Part shown: piece after piece, positions 36,601 through 47,381 of the stretch
Layout: each line of letters begins with the position of its first letter
Numbering within the stretch: the first letter of the stretch is position 1
Assembly: GCF_008831285.2 (NCBI RefSeq)
Contig: NC_045140.1
Span: 20,272,370 to 20,336,369 of the forward strand
Length of the DNA: 64,000 nucleotides
Origin: Nymphaea colorata
Lineage: Eukaryota; Streptophyta; Magnoliopsida; Nymphaeales; Nymphaeaceae
Reading direction: 5' to 3'
Notes under the pieces: generated by a model
Told to the model about the DNA's origin: nothing
The model's database searches: none
What the model saw: the letters and a program-made list of their open reading frames with translations, nothing else
Made by a program: the position numbers and the translations under genes

Positions 36601-39600
36601 CAGTTCTTTCCTTGCGTCCTTGGATGTCTCAATCTCAGACGCTTCAGTAGAATTATCAACATCCATGGAGCTATCTAATGAAAGACCCATCTTCTTATCA
36701 TCAGCCTGACTACTTTGAAATTCTGAATTTGAAACTTCAAGGCCCTTGGAGGTTTTTACTCCATAGTCATCTAGACTTCGCCTAATTGCTTCCTGGATAT
36801 CAGCTTCTTCTTCTTTGCTGGCTCTGAAAGCATCGTCAACTGGAGGGGGCGGATGTTGGGGAGGTGCATCCTCCCAGTCCACCTCCTCATCATCACTACT
36901 ACATTTAAGGCCCTTGGAGGTTTTTACTCCATAGTCATCTAGACTTCGCCTAATTGCTTCCTGGATATCAGCTTCTTCTTCTTTGCTGGCTCTGGAAGCA
37001 TCGTCAACTGGAGGGGGCGGATGTTGGGGAGGTGCATCCTCCCAGTCCACCTCCTCATCATCACTACTACATTTAACTGCTACTTGCTTGTTACAACTTT
37101 CCATTCTTACACCATCATTCAGATCCTGGCTATTCAGTAAGTGGTGGTGCTCCATGCTCCTACTTGCAGAACAAACAGGATCAGGATGTGTCAAACCAGT
37201 GGCTGGATGAACGTTTTCCAAATGATCATCTGAAGCTACAGTATCAGCAACTAAATTTGTAAACAGATCACCATCATCATCATTGAGTTCATCTTCGAAG
37301 AATGATATCTGGAGAGGGCTTCTGCTTCCACTAGGAGTTTCCATCAAACAATGATTACTTCCTTCCGTAAGTTGTTCGACAACCTTCTCCAAGTTAGCCG
37401 GTCTAAGTCCACTGCCCTCCTCCAGGGTACCACCTGAATGATGCACGTTTCCAGGACATTCTCTCCCTACAGGTCCTTCTGCATTCACAGTCAACTTACC
37501 CGCTTCACTTATATTTCTTTTCTCCATTTCTTTCATCATATCTAAATTCCATTGCAAGTCCCGTGTCATACGGATTCCCAAGCTCCTGTGCCTACTTACA
37601 CGAACCCGCCCCTGCTCATCTGTATATGTTTCAACTCCATAACCAAAACCTTTCCCAGATTCATCACCAACGACGGCCCTAGCACTATTTCCTTGTGCTG
37701 CAGAAGAAACATGTCCAGAAGCAGCTGAAGCTGGTAAATTGTTTCCTTCAGTTGGATTCTTAATACCTCTATCGTTATCAACTCCAAATGATGTCAAAAG
37801 TCTGCCAAGGAAAGCATGAAAAGTCCTCAATTATTACCATGTAGAGATTTTTAAATAGAAGACCATGTAAGTTAGCAGGTATGATATGAAGAACCTAACA
37901 ATTAACAGATTATTTTTCCATTAAAAACCTATGTGACACGTGTACGCCAGAATGCAGAACCGGGTACTCTACACCAGAACGCAGAACTCGGTACGGCATT
38001 AGAGTTAGGTACAAGTTGGATCGGGTCTCGGTCAGACCCAATTCAAGCCATAAAAATCATCATTTTTTAACTTTTTTGTGTTACAAAAACAGGCCGCGAC
38101 AGCCATAGCAGAGTGGCGACCGGTGGCGGCAAAAATGCCCAGCAATCCACGGCCACATCTGGCAGTGCATGGCGGCAGCCTGCAGCAGCCAGGTAAGTTT
38201 TTTTTTTCTATTACAACTTAGGGTTTCGTTTCTTGATTTGGGCATTTTCGTTTTTCTGATTTGGGGATGTTTTTGTTTGAGGATTGCACTGTAAATCTGT
38301 ATATCAATATATGTTTTGATGTTTTGTTCGACTTTATGTGTTTATCAGTTGCTGCTACTTTTGGTTGGTTGCATTTTATTCCTATCGGCTATTTCGGCTG
38401 CCAGTTTTGTTTAGTTGCTGCCACTTTTGATTAAAAGTTTGATGAAACTATAAGCTATTTCTTTCAATTCTCTTCATCAACCAAATAAAAGTGATGTTGT
38501 CGACCAGCAAGCTCAGGCGCAAACCTAAATGAAGAGTGATTGCCTGATCGGGATCAGTTTTCTCACTTTTCTGTAACAGGTCAGCTGATTGCTTATTGTT
38601 TTATCCTTTGTTTGTTCATTATATTTTTGTTGTTTGTAGAACTTCTTTTATGGGATTATAAGTATAAACTATTATTTTTTTTTTCATTTTATCATTTTGG
38701 GAATTTAAAAATTTGCCATACCCACAACATTGAAAATTGTCGTATCCGAACTTGTACCGCCATACCCGAACCCACACATACCCGTACCCATGTGACATAG
38801 TTAGAAACTAAGGGAGACTCCACATGAATAACAGCTGGGTGAGCCTAACCACCAGCCCCATATAGTGCTAACTGATATTCCTTTTTAAGAGGCAAAGAGG
38901 CAATTGGCAAGAACCTATACAAGAAATCCCACACAAGACTAATCTGATGCTCTGTGCTCAATCATCTAAACAAAGAGGATACAGAAATTTAATTTACTCA
39001 CTGTTTATCACCAGTAAAGGATGTCGAAAATATAAATTCCCGGTTTGGTTCAGAAGCAATCCGGGAAGATGAAATGCCTCCAACTCCCTTTCCACCAGCA
39101 GACTTTTGAACTTCATCTATCTCTCGGCGAAATGCAACAGTTTTTAGATAAGCTTGTATTTGCAGCTCAGAAAATTTTTCTGGTGCCTGAAGCACACAAG
39201 TGCAAGCATGACATCAACAAATACAAATTGGAAACAAGAGAGAGTTAACGATCTTGTCCCAAAAAAAAAAGGATATGCAAGACAAGTACACATTGCAGTA
39301 TCAGAAAACCCATAAAAAGAAAATGTGCTCCAAAACACAAGTCCAATATTATTGCAAAATAGAGGAACCGATTGATAACAGAAATATACCCTAAAGGCAG
39401 TTCCTACACAAGTAATTTGCATCTGTCACCTACAATACAAGCAAGTTAGAGTAACCAACCCAATGACAGCAGAAACTTCGAGATTGCAACTCTTTCAGTT
39501 TGATTACCAGTGGGCTATGCGAGGATCAGCTCATAATTCACAAAAGTCAATGGCCAAAACATGTCCTTTTGATAAAGCAAAAGGATTGAAGATCTGTATT

Positions 39601-42600
39601 TCAAAAAGGAAAAACAACAAGAAGTGTTTGTTCAAGAGGAACTTTTAGAATGCCAACGTGACATGTAGAACAGAGAATCTAAGTTTTGACATTCAGCACA
39701 TATCACACTGGAATTAGGATTCCCTAGTCCTGATATTTTATTTCCTCTTACAGAACAGAAATCAATGATGGCCCATTTTGTAGCATGGGTTTTTCATGTC
39801 ATTATTTTAGCCAAATTTTCATTGGAAAGCGTTTAAACATATACAATATTTAACAATTTTATCTTGTTTCATCTCCAATTATTAATGGCTCTAGAAATGC
39901 TAGGTCCATACGACATGCAACAGCATCTAGAATACCAAGGGAAAAGATACATGATTTAGGCGATCCAGGTTCCACCTGTAGCCGCAAATATCATTCTCAA
40001 GTTTGAATGGTGAGTCTTTTCTCAGGTACTTTCCAGCAAAGTTGTTCTTTCTTGGGCAAAGCTAGAATATTTTAAATGAAAAATACCAAAAAAACAGGCA
40101 AAAATAAAGTAAATAAGAAACCAATAAGAAGACATGAAACATAGCAAGATAAAATGATAAAAAACTTTAATGATGATAGAAAACAATAAATAATTTAATT
40201 TAAGTCCAAAGTTTAATCCATGTTAAATAACATTAAAAAGGGAAAATTGAAAAAATGCAAGGAAAAAAAACGTTACATCTATTTTTTTTAAGTCACTTTC
40301 ATGACTTTTTTTTTTGTTTCAACGTTGGTATTCTTTCCCCTTTAATTGCGAAGCTATGGTTCCATATAACAATTATGTCCCACCCCCTTAGCAAATTTTG
40401 CTCTTAATAAGCATCATTCAACATGCAATTTCTTTCTTAATGGGAAATGAATTCTTACAGATCCATCCCAAGAAGAATCATAGATGATGATTTTTATCAT
40501 CCAGCTAGAGTAACAAGTAATGGTTTCAAATAAAATCCATAGGTGATTCTGGAAACGTTGATATAGATAAAAGCTCACAATTAGGCTTCCAGGATTCCAT
40601 CAAGCATGGTTAACTACTTTTTGGACTGTCCCACCCTCTAAATGGGGCATAACATTGTTTTGTAGAGTCTTCTCACATAAGAAACATTTATTTGTTACTA
40701 ATAAAGTCTAGCGCCTATTATCCGATCCCATGTTTCACTCCAACAGTATTGTAGATTAGGTAGATAGAAGGGAAATGAATGCATTCCCTATTATCTCATA
40801 GTTAAGCTAAATAATTGAAGTGGAACAGGTAGAACATAATCTGGACCATTCGAGATCACTTATAGAACAAGATGTGAGGAAGTCCTCATGCACGACATGA
40901 TTCCTATCTCATCAAAGAAAAGATTTTCCAACTCAGCCTATCCTTTCATTCTGCAAGAGGGGAAAAGGGTGGAACAGAGATTGCTAACTATGGGGTCAAA
41001 GCATGTCATCCAACAATAAAATGAAGAAAAAATTACACAAAGATACCTAACTATGGGGTCAAAGCAAATCATCCAACAATAAAATGAAGAAAAAATTACA
41101 CAAAGATACCTAACTTTTAGGCAAATAACTACTCACGGCTCAACTTTTAAGAGTCAATGGATCAGGCACTCAACTCTCACTTCTTGAGAGAAGTTCTCAA
41201 AGAGTCATCTTTGTATGCAAAACATTCAATTGGAGGGATAATTTACAAAATTACCTCCCTTAATCAATATTATCTCCACAAAGGAGAAAAAAGAAACAAA
41301 AAGGCAATTTTGATTAAGCAGGGTAATTTTGTAAATCAGCCTCCAATTTAATATTTTCCATCTAGAGACAGCTCTTTGAGAATTTTTCTTAAAGTTGAGG
41401 GCTTGCTTTATTGTGGACCCTTTAGCAGTGATTTGTTATTTTCTTAAAAGTTGGGCAATTTTTTGAACTACTGCAAAGTTAGGTGGCGGAAATACTATAC
41501 GAACATTATCATTGTACAGCAAGTGTTCAGGTACACACCAAAGTAAAGGAAGCACAAAAAGCACAAGGGAACAAGTAACATGTACCAGTGCAAGAGAGCA
41601 GCATGCAGCATCATGTGAACCCTGAACAATTTTTCGCTACCATAAATTAAACCTTCCTGTTGACTACAAATGCAACACAAACAGAGTTTCGAGATTGGTT
41701 CCAGAATTTCCCCAAACAGCTCAAAGTTCAGGGACCAACATGTAAGTCTGATTCCTAGGGCAGGGAAATGTATCCCAGGCTTACAAAGACATAGATACAA
41801 ATAAAGAGGGCTGGTGCACATTCTCTCCCTAAAATAGAACAAAGAAGGAAATACAACCCCTAAAAGACATAAATGTCACTCTAGCTTAAAAGATGTCATT
41901 GACATGGAATGCTTTTGACATATGCTCCCTGTGCCAAATTTTTAAAGCTACCAAAAGCAAGTGACAAGACAAAAAATAAAAACAACAATCATAAACTAGC
42001 TAACCACCAATAACCTGAAAGATGTTTGTCATTTAACAGTTTCATCAGCCATACCTTCTTTGCTTTTTCATACTTCTGCCTGTTTTCTGCCATTAGTTGT
42101 TCTCTCATCTGGTCAAAACAATCAATCAAGTATATGAGATACATTATCAACTGTCCAGCAATGAAGATGAACATTTTTTACTGTGACAACTCAAACCTGA
42201 ACAAGAAGATCCAATTGCACCGAGGGAGGAAGAGCAGCCAAAACTGTTGGATCAACTTTTCCTTGACCTACCGGCTGCAAAATTTATTAGCATTAGTTCC
42301 TATGGCAATTCCATATGCAGTATCCACGCAAATACTACAATATACTGCATACATATAAACTAACATAGAGACTCTAATACATGGGAATGGTACCGATGAA
42401 AATTTTGTAGCCTTTTTTGGTTTTTTCGTTTTGTGCAATTCAACTGTAGATATATTTTACATGCTTGATTTAATAAGAACTGCCTCTTGAATCCAATTCC
42501 AATAAATGGGTAGACTTTTCATGAGGATCCAGGAATCAACAGTTTACATTTTTCAAATTTTGAGTTCACAAAGTCATGGTTTCTCCTGACATTTTATTGA

Positions 42601-45332
42601 ACCAACAACCAATTTTCTTAGGGGTTTTGGTTCAGGCCAATCAAACCCCACTCACAATGAATACATTCATGACCATAAGTTACATAAGTTTTGAAAGTGA
42701 TTGGATGGATCAGCATAATATTTTCAAATTTCTATGAAAGAAGAATGGTAATGGTAACAAAAAAACATAAGAAAAAGCAAAAAACATGAATGTTATGGAT
42801 TTGAAATGAAGACAAAAATCATACACAATGCCATCACTAAACACAACAATCAATAAAATAAAATGCATATAACACATATATGTCAAAGTCAAACAACTGG
42901 GTCAAATTAAAAACCACATATATATATATGCATATATAAATATAAATAAATAATATATATATATATTATATTATTTAGTGGACTAGTGGCATATATGTGA
43001 ACATTTGGCCCCAGAGCAACGCTTGCATTTAACTCAGGACCCTAATAAAAATGTCAAATCTTGTTCCTGTATTCTGAAAAACATGGCCAAAATATTATTA
43101 TAATGAGCACGGCAACAGTACTAAAAATTACCCTAAAACACATTTTTCTTGCTTTTGGGATAACAATGAAATTTTAAGTAGTTTGAAAATGTTAATAGCC
43201 TTTTGGGATTTTCAAGACACAGAGGTAGCCTCTGGAAGAAACTTCATAGCAGTAACCTTCAGGACTTTTAACAGTTTGTATGTTTATTAGTACTCGGACA
43301 TGTATGGACGTGTGCATGTGTGTATTTGTGCACAGACACACATACACACAGAAAGAGAGGATTTCTCAACCCTCTGGAGGGTTCTTTTCTGGATGAGAAC
43401 AACTTCCTTCATTCCTTGAAAAAGTAGAAAGCTGAACTGAAAGGTGAAAACAACCAATAACTCTACCACAGACCATGCTTTAATGGTTGCAAACTTGGAA
43501 TGGTGCTGGAGAAGATTTACAAAAAAATAAAACTAATCATAACTGAAAAGAATAATAATAGCAATGAATGATGATGATCAATAATGCAACATTGAGCAAT
43601 GCATGTCTTTTCTTTATACATGGAAGGGACACAAACTTATCAAGAGACCAAAAGAGTGTCAACTATGTTAGCAAGATCATCAAATTCACCACCCATGAGG
43701 AACCTGACTACTGCCAATTATGAGACACTGGAACACATCAATGCCATCATGCAACACTTGTGCTCTGCCAATTTTTCCAAGGATCCAAAATCGTGAATTA
43801 CTTCAGCTATAGTCAGAAAGAATTATCCTGAACTTGGCTCTACATGTACGATCAGGACTGCCATAAACTAGGGCACAGGCTTGCTATGAACAGATCTGTC
43901 CGCTTCCAACGACCACCATCCATCCAAGACATTAATAATGGTGACGTAATAAACATAGGGTCAGAAACTCTAATCTAGAAACAGTTATATATAACGTAGT
44001 AACTACCAAATATCTAACCTAATAATATACATGGAAGCCACCAAAAACAAGAAGCACATATGACGTACATAGATCATCTCCTCTTCGTCACTTGCATCTT
44101 CAGCTTCAATGCCTCCGCAAGCAGATGTAGATGCAATCCCATCAAACCGGCCATCCTCTTCTGCAGCAAGGGATGCTGCCAGCCTATACCACCATTTATA
44201 ATAAACCTATAAACAACTTAACAACATTGACAATGTACAAAAAAAGGAAAAGAGCAACATCTAACAAACGAAAATGATAAGAGCAACCGAGCGAAAGAGA
44301 GAGCATAAGGGAGTTGCAACCAATTAATTGAAAAAACTGTCCCTATTGCAGCCGCAGGGTCAGAAGATACATGTATCACTAGGCAGAAGAGTGCCCAGAA
44401 ACTTAAGACACAGACAACCAATGTCACTGCCTGCTACTATTCGATTCCACCTAAATATCCTATTACTACGTTGGTCGAATACCCAAGCTAAAGGAGTAGC
44501 TTCCCAAGCAAGCGTGCTAGTTAAAGAGTATACAACGATTCCGCAATCGATCACTTATGATTATCGTTATAACAACAAAGCGTTAGCAGCGCAAAATTTT
44601 TCTCACATTGCATCTAGGGTTTCTTGATTAGGAATACCCCGTGCCCCCTTGGAACTCTCTCGCACTGAATCGTCCCCGTCGATGACACCTTTCCCCTTAG
44701 GATCGTCATTGCCGCTCGTCCGATTCTTCATCTCTTCCACCAATTCTTCCAATTTCCGCGCCTTAAGCTGCATTCCCCACCCAAATTTTCAAATCAGTAA
44801 GTCAGAGTCAAACCCTACCAGTTTCCTCCACAAGAATGACCGGAAGGTAAAGCAGAGGGAGAGAATGGCATGTACGTGGCTGAGCAAAAGCTTCTCGGCC
44901 GTCTTCCGGATCTTGGCGTGGGCCTTCTCGCGCAACCGCTTCCGGGCGATGACAGTCCGGCGCTTAAGGGCCGGGGTGCCGCCGTCGAATACGAACACGG
45001 GCTTGGTCCGGAGGAAGAGAAGCTTACAAATCCGACGGAAGAACCCCAGAACGTGGGCGTTCTTGATCATCTCTCCGCGCTCGTCCCTCATCGCCTTCAT
45101 GAACTGCACCATCCATATGCTCGCGTCTGCACGCAAAGCGTCAAGGACCATAAAGCACCCATCAGCAAGATCATCCGCCGCAGAAGATTAGCCGATAGAG
45201 GTAGATAAAGACAACGAGGTAGGAAGGTTGCGATCCGTCGTTACCGATGGCGAGCTTTCTTCCTGCAAGTGTTTCCACGGAGACTCGGCGACCCACCGGA
45301 GCAAGAAGCTCCCAGAGGCCTTGCACTCCCAT
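30694..45332 (-). CDS. UVH3: XPG/Rad2-type DNA repair endonuclease (UVH3 homologue)
   Basis: Fifteen exons, all GT-AG and phase-consistent: 45332-45245, 45126-44876, 44767-44607, 44183-44069, 42274-42197, 42108-42055, 39186-39002, 37801-35932, 34817-34623, 34348-34263, 34017-33726, 33645-33509, 32281-32197, 31843-31259, 31155-30694; 1547 residues. XPG makes the 3' incision in nucleotide excision repair, in the nucleus, with TFIIH. The N-nuclease region begins [17 protein letters not shown]; its metal-binding acids are Asp30 (LAIDAS) and Asp77 (FDGG). A long acidic spacer follows, mostly in the 1870 bp exon 8. The I-nuclease region starts near residue 935 and shows [23 protein letters not shown] and [14 protein letters not shown]. 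The tail is basic. Residues 554-609 and 610-665 are a near-perfect tandem duplication with [16 protein letters not shown], which fits a ubiquitin-interacting motif. No disabling change is seen. Confidence 0.93.
35263..35283. repeat. (ATG)7 microsatellite in UVH3 intron 8
   Basis: Seven consecutive atg units inside the intron between exons 8 and 9. Confidence 0.95.
36739..37074 (-). repeat. 168 bp in-frame tandem duplication within UVH3 exon 8
   Basis: Two adjacent 168 bp copies, 36907-37074 and 36739-36906. In protein terms they differ only by Ser to Phe in the segment PPPVDDA(S/F)RASKEEE. Each copy codes for 56 residues: an acidic [11 protein letters not shown], a proline-rich PPQHPPPPV and a UIM-like helix. 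Confidence 0.97.
37921..38808. mobile_element. Non-autonomous DNA transposon in UVH3 intron 7
   Basis: An 872 bp insertion (37929-38800) with imperfect terminal inverted repeats: left ctatgtgacacgtgtacg, right (reverse complement) ctatgtcacatgggtacg. It is flanked by ttaaaaac (37921-37928) and ttagaaac (38801-38808), an 8 bp target duplication with one mismatch. That length fits hAT or Mutator-like elements. No transposase is encoded. The interior carries a GC-rich patch (38090-38200) ending in a splice-like ccag|gtaagt, unlike the AT-rich remainder. Confidence 0.75.
40985..41110. repeat. 63 bp tandem duplication in UVH3 intron 6
   Basis: Two copies of a 63 bp unit containing aactatggggtcaaagca and caacaataaaatgaagaaaa, nearly identical. 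They abut the left end of the inverted-repeat element that follows. Confidence 0.9.
41105..41485. mobile_element. Hairpin-like MITE in UVH3 intron 6
   Basis: Long imperfect inverted repeat. The left arm includes ttctcaaagagtcatc and ttggagggataatttacaaa; the right arm includes the complements gctctttgagaa and ttttgtaaatcagcctccaa. Outer matches to acctaacttt suggest that the element covers about 380 bp. No coding capacity. I could not fix its termini or target duplication exactly. Confidence 0.55.
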
Positions 45333-46860
45333 TGGAGAGAGAGAGAGAGAGAGGACGAGGAGCAGGAGCTTCAGGTGATTGGTTTCATGGCGCCAAGAAG
45401 AGACATCGAAACGAACGTTGCCGCGTCGCACCGACTCTCTCCGAAGAAACTCTGAGAAGTTTTCTGTTACTCAATACCCGTGCGTCATGAAAAGAATTGC
45501 CGCGAATGCTTCAAATGGATCGGATATGGTTCGGATCATAAGGTTGACCAAAAGGCTCATAGTTAACCCAGCATGGTTTTGGTAAATTTGCCGCCGTAAT
45601 TATGATAAGAGGGCGTTCGGTTTACTTCCGACCTGTTCAACGGTAGGATCTGGATCTGGATCTGAATCTGGATCTGGATCTGGCATCAGATTCACCCTAA
45701 TCCAATGTCCCTATTGAGCCCTTGAAATATGGATATCTTTCGCATTGATTACAAATCATCGTTATAACTCATGCATCTCCAACAAGGGACGAATTGGAAT
45801 CCATAAATTTGAGATCCCATAATCTTAAAGCTGACGATTTTATGTCACCTCGGATCGTATGTCCAAGTAGTCATGCAAACACAACTGAATGAAAATATAT
45901 ATTTAAAATCATGTCTAATACGAAGTTTGAATGGGTTAATAGAGTTGAAAACAAGTTTGGTCGCTATAAATAGTGAGTCAAGTGCTTGTTTAGGCTCACC
46001 TCATCTCTCAAACAAGCTTCTAAGAATCAGCTCAACTCAGCTTGTGCTTGTATGGACTCTCAAGCTTGATCAGAACTTGCATATAAATCAATCATGTGGC
46101 GAGTCAACTCACGAGTGATGCTCATGACACCCGATAAAATTGGAACGATACAGTGAGCCACTAAAAGCAATGAGTTTAAAATTAAAATACCACAGTGAAT
46201 CAGTTCAATTTGGCCTGTCAGCTTACGTACATAATTTGTAATCAGTTTTACAAAGCGATAAAATTGCATAATAGTTAGTCCCAAGTCAGCACTCAGTAAG
46301 ACATGGAGATTTGAAATCTAGGGACAGAGTGTCCTACTAATAAATATGGATACTCTGTCAAAGCCAAACAAACACCACTTTAAATGTAACAAGATCATGA
46401 TTAAGAATTCCTTCTGATCGTGTTTGAATAAAATGTGGATGTTTTGGTGCACCAATCAAACACCCTTAACTTAAATATGCAAACAATTTGGAACTCGCAG
46501 TTCCCAAAATTCCATGTTCGAATCTCTAAAGTCGAAATCTGGATCCAACCGGTGTAAAACCTAACTTTTTCTCGCTTTTATGGAATAGTCATGTGCTTTA
46601 AATCATATAAGTGGCCAGTCATTGGTTCGGTCTATCCTCCGCACAAGTCTGGATCGTAATGATTCCGATCACACAGTCTGAATTTAATATGCTTACGTGA
46701 ATCTGATGATGCAAATTTAAGATCCATATCCAAGAAGAAAAAAAAGTCGTATGCGGATCACAAATTCAATAACCCGATCCGTTTGCTCTACTTCAATGAA
46801 ACAGGCACTCTGTAATTCAATAAAATATGGAGCTCTTCAGGTACAATTTCTTCCATTGGG
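45333..46860. other. Intergenic region between divergent UVH3 and RPL39 genes
   Basis: UVH3 (minus) and RPL39 (plus) diverge here, so the stretch holds both promoters. Directly upstream of the UVH3 ATG is a GA/CT run (45335-45354) and GC-rich sequence to about 45450, the likely 5'UTR and core promoter. A (ggatct)n repeat lies at 45646-45683. The part 45700-46500 is AT-rich. Near 46530-46545 (catgttcgaatctct) there is an isolated B-box-like word, possibly from a SINE. Confidence 0.5.
45646..45683. repeat. (GGATCT)n hexanucleotide repeat
   Basis: About six units of ggatct with one ggatct-to-gaatct change. Confidence 0.95.
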
Positions 46861-46987
46861 GGACCGATACGGTAAGTTACATTCGCATATAAATAAGGTC
46901 GCCCATGAGGATTTAGGGTTTCTAGGAAAACGCCGTCTTCGTTTGCCTTGGTCTCTCCCGGAGTCGGAGCTCTACGCAGTCGCAGAG
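46861..46987 (+). promoter_or_regulatory. Core promoter and leader of RPL39
   Basis: A TATA-like catataaataagg (46886-46898) and a telo-box tagggttt (46914-46921) precede the RPL39 start codon. Telo-boxes near the transcription start are typical of plant ribosomal-protein genes. Confidence 0.6.
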
Positions 46988-47381
46988 ATGGTGAGTTCTT
47001 GTGCTTCTCAGTAGTCTATTTCCATCTCTCTCTCGCAAATCTGAATGGGTGGAAACATTGAGGTTCACGTGTTTTCTGCTTCCTATTTGATGTGGTGCAG
47101 CCGACACACAAGACGTTCAAGATCAAGAAGAAGTTGGCAAAGAAAATGAGGCAGAACAGGCCCATCCCTCACTGGATCAGGCTGAGGACAGACAACACCA
47201 TCAGGTACCGTTCTTATTTTATTTTGTTTTTGATGGATTTCCTTTTTTTTCTCTGGTTTAATCCATTTTGGGCAGAGAAGTTTCACTATTTGTAAGTTTT
47301 TTTTATCTGTTCTAAAATCGGGTTCGATACAGGTACAACGCCAAGCGCAGGCACTGGCGCAGGACGAAGCTAGGGTTTTGA
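46988..47381 (+). CDS. RPL39: 60S ribosomal protein L39 (eL39)
   Basis: Three coding exons, 46988-46990, 47101-47204 and 47333-47381, encode 51 residues, the usual length of eL39. The first coding exon is only the ATG, directly followed by a GT donor. The product starts [20 protein letters not shown], continues [20 protein letters not shown] and ends [11 protein letters not shown], an almost unchanged eL39 sequence. The protein is a small, very basic component of the large cytosolic ribosomal subunit near the peptide exit tunnel. All junctions are GT-AG and phases agree. A telo-box and TATA-like sequence lie upstream, as expected for a co-regulated ribosomal-protein gene. Confidence 0.97.
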
